Positions 62,598-64,000 of a DNA stretch of 64,000 nt are shown here, one piece after another (the first letter of the stretch is position 1; the number at the start of each line of letters is the position of its first letter). Position numbers and translations under genes: made by a program. The notes beneath the pieces are model-generated. The model ran no database searches. It had not been told where the DNA came from and worked only from the letters and a program-made list of their open reading frames with translations. Origin of the DNA: Fodinicurvata sp. EGI_FJ10296 (GTDB taxonomy: Bacteria > Pseudomonadota > Alphaproteobacteria > DSM-16000 > Inquilinaceae); NCBI RefSeq assembly GCF_040712075.1, contig NZ_JBFCVL010000011.1, forward strand, positions 1 through 64,000, written 5' to 3'.

Positions 62598-62963
62598 TCA
62601 GGAAACGGGGCCGACTGTCGGATCCAGCCCAGCCGCCGCCGTGGCTGACCGGTCGCCGGCATATTTCGGTATCGGCGTTGTCGGACCCGACGCGCGGATG
62701 CGCTCGCGAAGGTTCCCTGGCCGGACCGTGCCGTCATCGTCCCGAATGACCGGCGCGACATAGGCGCCCACGGCGCGTGGGTCAGCGTCCGCATCGACCA
62801 GCAGCGCCCTGGCCGCGTCTTCCGTCGTCACGACGATGGCGCCCGGCAACGATCGCGACCAGCCGCTGCCGGTCCACCAGAGAACCCCACCATCGGCCAA
62901 ACCATTCGCGGTCACCACGACGGGCCCCTTCACGCGGAGCTTCTGTTGATGGGGAGACGTCAT
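62598..62963 (-). CDS. DUF2849 protein of the sulfite reductase operon
   Basis: This 121-residue protein starts at ATG 62963 (MTSPHQQKLRVKGPVVVTAN) behind GAGGGCAG. The longer frame to 63029 overlaps cysG and is rejected. DUF2849 proteins (GGVLWWTGSGWSRSLPGAIV, GAYVAPV, LRERIRASGPT) occur almost only between cysG and cysI in alphaproteobacteria; the function is unknown. Confidence 0.92.
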   Translation of the reverse strand: MTSPHQQKLRVKGPVVVTANGLADGGVLWWTGSGWSRSLPGAIVVTTEDAARALLVDADADPRAVGAYVAPVIRDDDGTVRPGNLRERIRASGPTTPIPKYAGDRSATAAAGLDPTVGPVS

Positions 62964-63009
62964 TCTGCCCTCGTGCTTGCGGGTTCGAACATGATTGGAA
63001 AAGGACGGG

Positions 63010-64000
63010 CTATTCGCCAGCGACAGCAAGGAAGCGCGTCTCGGCAGCGTCGATCCAGGGTCGCGACAGGCTTACGACATCGCCGACGATGAACAGCACC
63101 GGCGCCGACGGCGTCGCGGCGGTCAGCGCGGCCAATGCCGGCAGACCGTCGAGGCGGCCGACATGCGTCACGGCATCAGGGCGGGTCCCGGAAGCAATGA
63201 CAGCAACCGGTGTGTCCGGCGCGCGTCCGGCGGCGATGAGCCCGTTGGCGACCGTCGCGGCGGCACTCCGCCCCATATAAACCGCCACGGTGGTGTCCTC
63301 GTCCGCCAGGGGCTGCCAGTTCACCGCCTCTGCGTCGGCGCGCCGGTGCGCGGCAACCGTCGCCAGCCGCGACGCCAGGCGCCGATGCGTCAACGGCAAT
63401 TCCAGCGACGCTGCACAGCCAACTGCGGCCGTAATGCCGGGAACGACGTCGAACGCGATCCCCGCTTCCCGCAGAGCTTCGATTTCTTCGCCACCACGAC
63501 CGAAAACGAAGGGGTCGCCGCCCTTCAGCCGCACCACCGCGCGACCAGAACGGGCGTGGTCGATCATCAGCCGGTGGATCGCCTCCTGCCCGAGACCGGG
63601 CGTCCCGGCGCGCTTGCCGACGAACACCTTTTCGGCGTCCCGGCGAATGCGGTCCAGAATCGGTGCGGTCACCAGATCGTCATAAAGGACGATGTCGGCG
63701 TCCTGCAACGCACGCAGGGCCTTGACCGTCAGCAGATCCGGATCGCCGGGACCGGCGCCGACCAGTTGCACCGAACCGACCGCGTCCTCGCCTGTTTGCG
63801 CATCGCGCAACGACGCGACACCTGCTGCCGCCTCGCCCTCGCGGCCGGCCAACACCGCCGCGCCGATCGGACCGTCGATCACCCGCTCCCAGAACCGGCG
63901 CCGGGCGGCGGTCGACCAGGCGGCAATCGGCGCGCGATGGGCGGCGATGAAGGCACCAAGCCGGCCTATGCCCTCGGGAAGCAGTGCTTCGATCCGTTCG
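63010..64000 (-). CDS. cysG: Siroheme synthase CysG (5' end cut by window edge)
   Basis: The frame remains open to the right edge, so the N-terminal part (precorrin-2 dehydrogenase/ferrochelatase) lies outside. Residues visible next to the edge (ERIEALLPEGIGRL ... ARRRFWERVIDGPIG) match the CysG dimerisation region. The C-terminal ~260 residues are the uroporphyrinogen-III methyltransferase with VGAGPGDPDLLT, RLKGGDPFVFGRGGEE and TVAVYMGRSAA. The product supplies siroheme to CysI. It is the first visible gene of the sulfur operon. Confidence 0.93.
   Translation of the reverse strand, partial: ERIEALLPEGIGRLGAFIAAHRAPIAAWSTAARRRFWERVIDGPIGAAVLAGREGEAAAGVASLRDAQTGEDAVGSVQLVGAGPGDPDLLTVKALRALQDADIVLYDDLVTAPILDRIRRDAEKVFVGKRAGTPGLGQEAIHRLMIDHARSGRAVVRLKGGDPFVFGRGGEEIEALREAGIAFDVVPGITAAVGCAASLELPLTHRRLASRLATVAAHRRADAEAVNWQPLADEDTTVAVYMGRSAAATVANGLIAAGRAPDTPVAVIASGTRPDAVTHVGRLDGLPALAALTAATPSAPVLFIVGDVVSLSRPWIDAAETRFLAVAGE

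Overview
The window is a GC-rich bacterial chromosome segment. ABC and TRAP solute transporters, BKACE, DUF2849/DUF934-linked sulfite reduction, DUF3137, PAS_5 and UPF0173 genes all point to a free-living heterotrophic alphaproteobacterium. Rhodospirillales-like is my best guess; this is inferred from gene content, since no rRNA is present.

Layout. 0-4.4 kb: a divergent pair of secreted proteins that share a GYF_2 domain, then an SDR-DoxX fusion and a DUF2269 protein. 4.4-11.4 kb: a complete polyol-type ABC transporter operon (binding protein, two permeases, ATPase) with an SDR polyol dehydrogenase and a GMC oxidoreductase. 11.4-15.8 kb: a tandem repeat array, then a housekeeping run (GIY-YIG, radC, map, sfsA on minus; a CinA-type molybdopterin-binding protein on plus) and tRNA-Leu(UAA). 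15.8-18.2 kb: an AT-rich islet next to the tRNA with one DUF3644 gene that carries a HEPN-like R-x4-H motif. 18.2-22.9 kb: a LysR regulator divergent from a TRAP transporter and an HD phosphohydrolase. 22.9-23.5 kb: a second repeat array. 23.5-29.4 kb: a dehydratase and a DoeB-like deacylase with a polar amino-acid type ABC transporter and a divergent IclR regulator, resembling part of the ectoine-use locus.

29.4-38.8 kb: assorted genes (peroxiredoxin-like, GcvA-type LysR, AI-2E permease, DUF3137, two DMT exporters, TetR, amidase, PAS_5). 38.8-47.2 kb: a coherent catabolic locus in which a TetR regulator and a TRAP transporter, cyclase, BKACE and M20 peptidase run leftward while kynureninase runs rightward, with a near-perfect palindrome in the shared promoter. 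47.2-49.1 kb: a lower-GC O-acyltransferase. 49.5-52.8 kb: a metallophosphoesterase, FucU, UPF0173 and DUF4177 run. 53-58.2 kb: thiolase, acyl-CoA ligase, PPC/DUF296 protein and a threonine synthase homologue. 58.3-59.6 kb: an Rpn nuclease gene with a strong internal start for its C-terminal part, followed by a separate duplicate of just that part. 59.7-64 kb: the sulfate assimilation operon cysG-DUF2849-cysI-DUF934-cysH; cysG runs off the right edge.

The most notable points are the Rpn gene-within-gene plus tandem free copy, the HEPN-like DUF3644 gene in the AT-rich islet, the kynureninase/BKACE/TRAP locus, and one dispersed repeat family that appears at three places with two interchangeable central hairpins.
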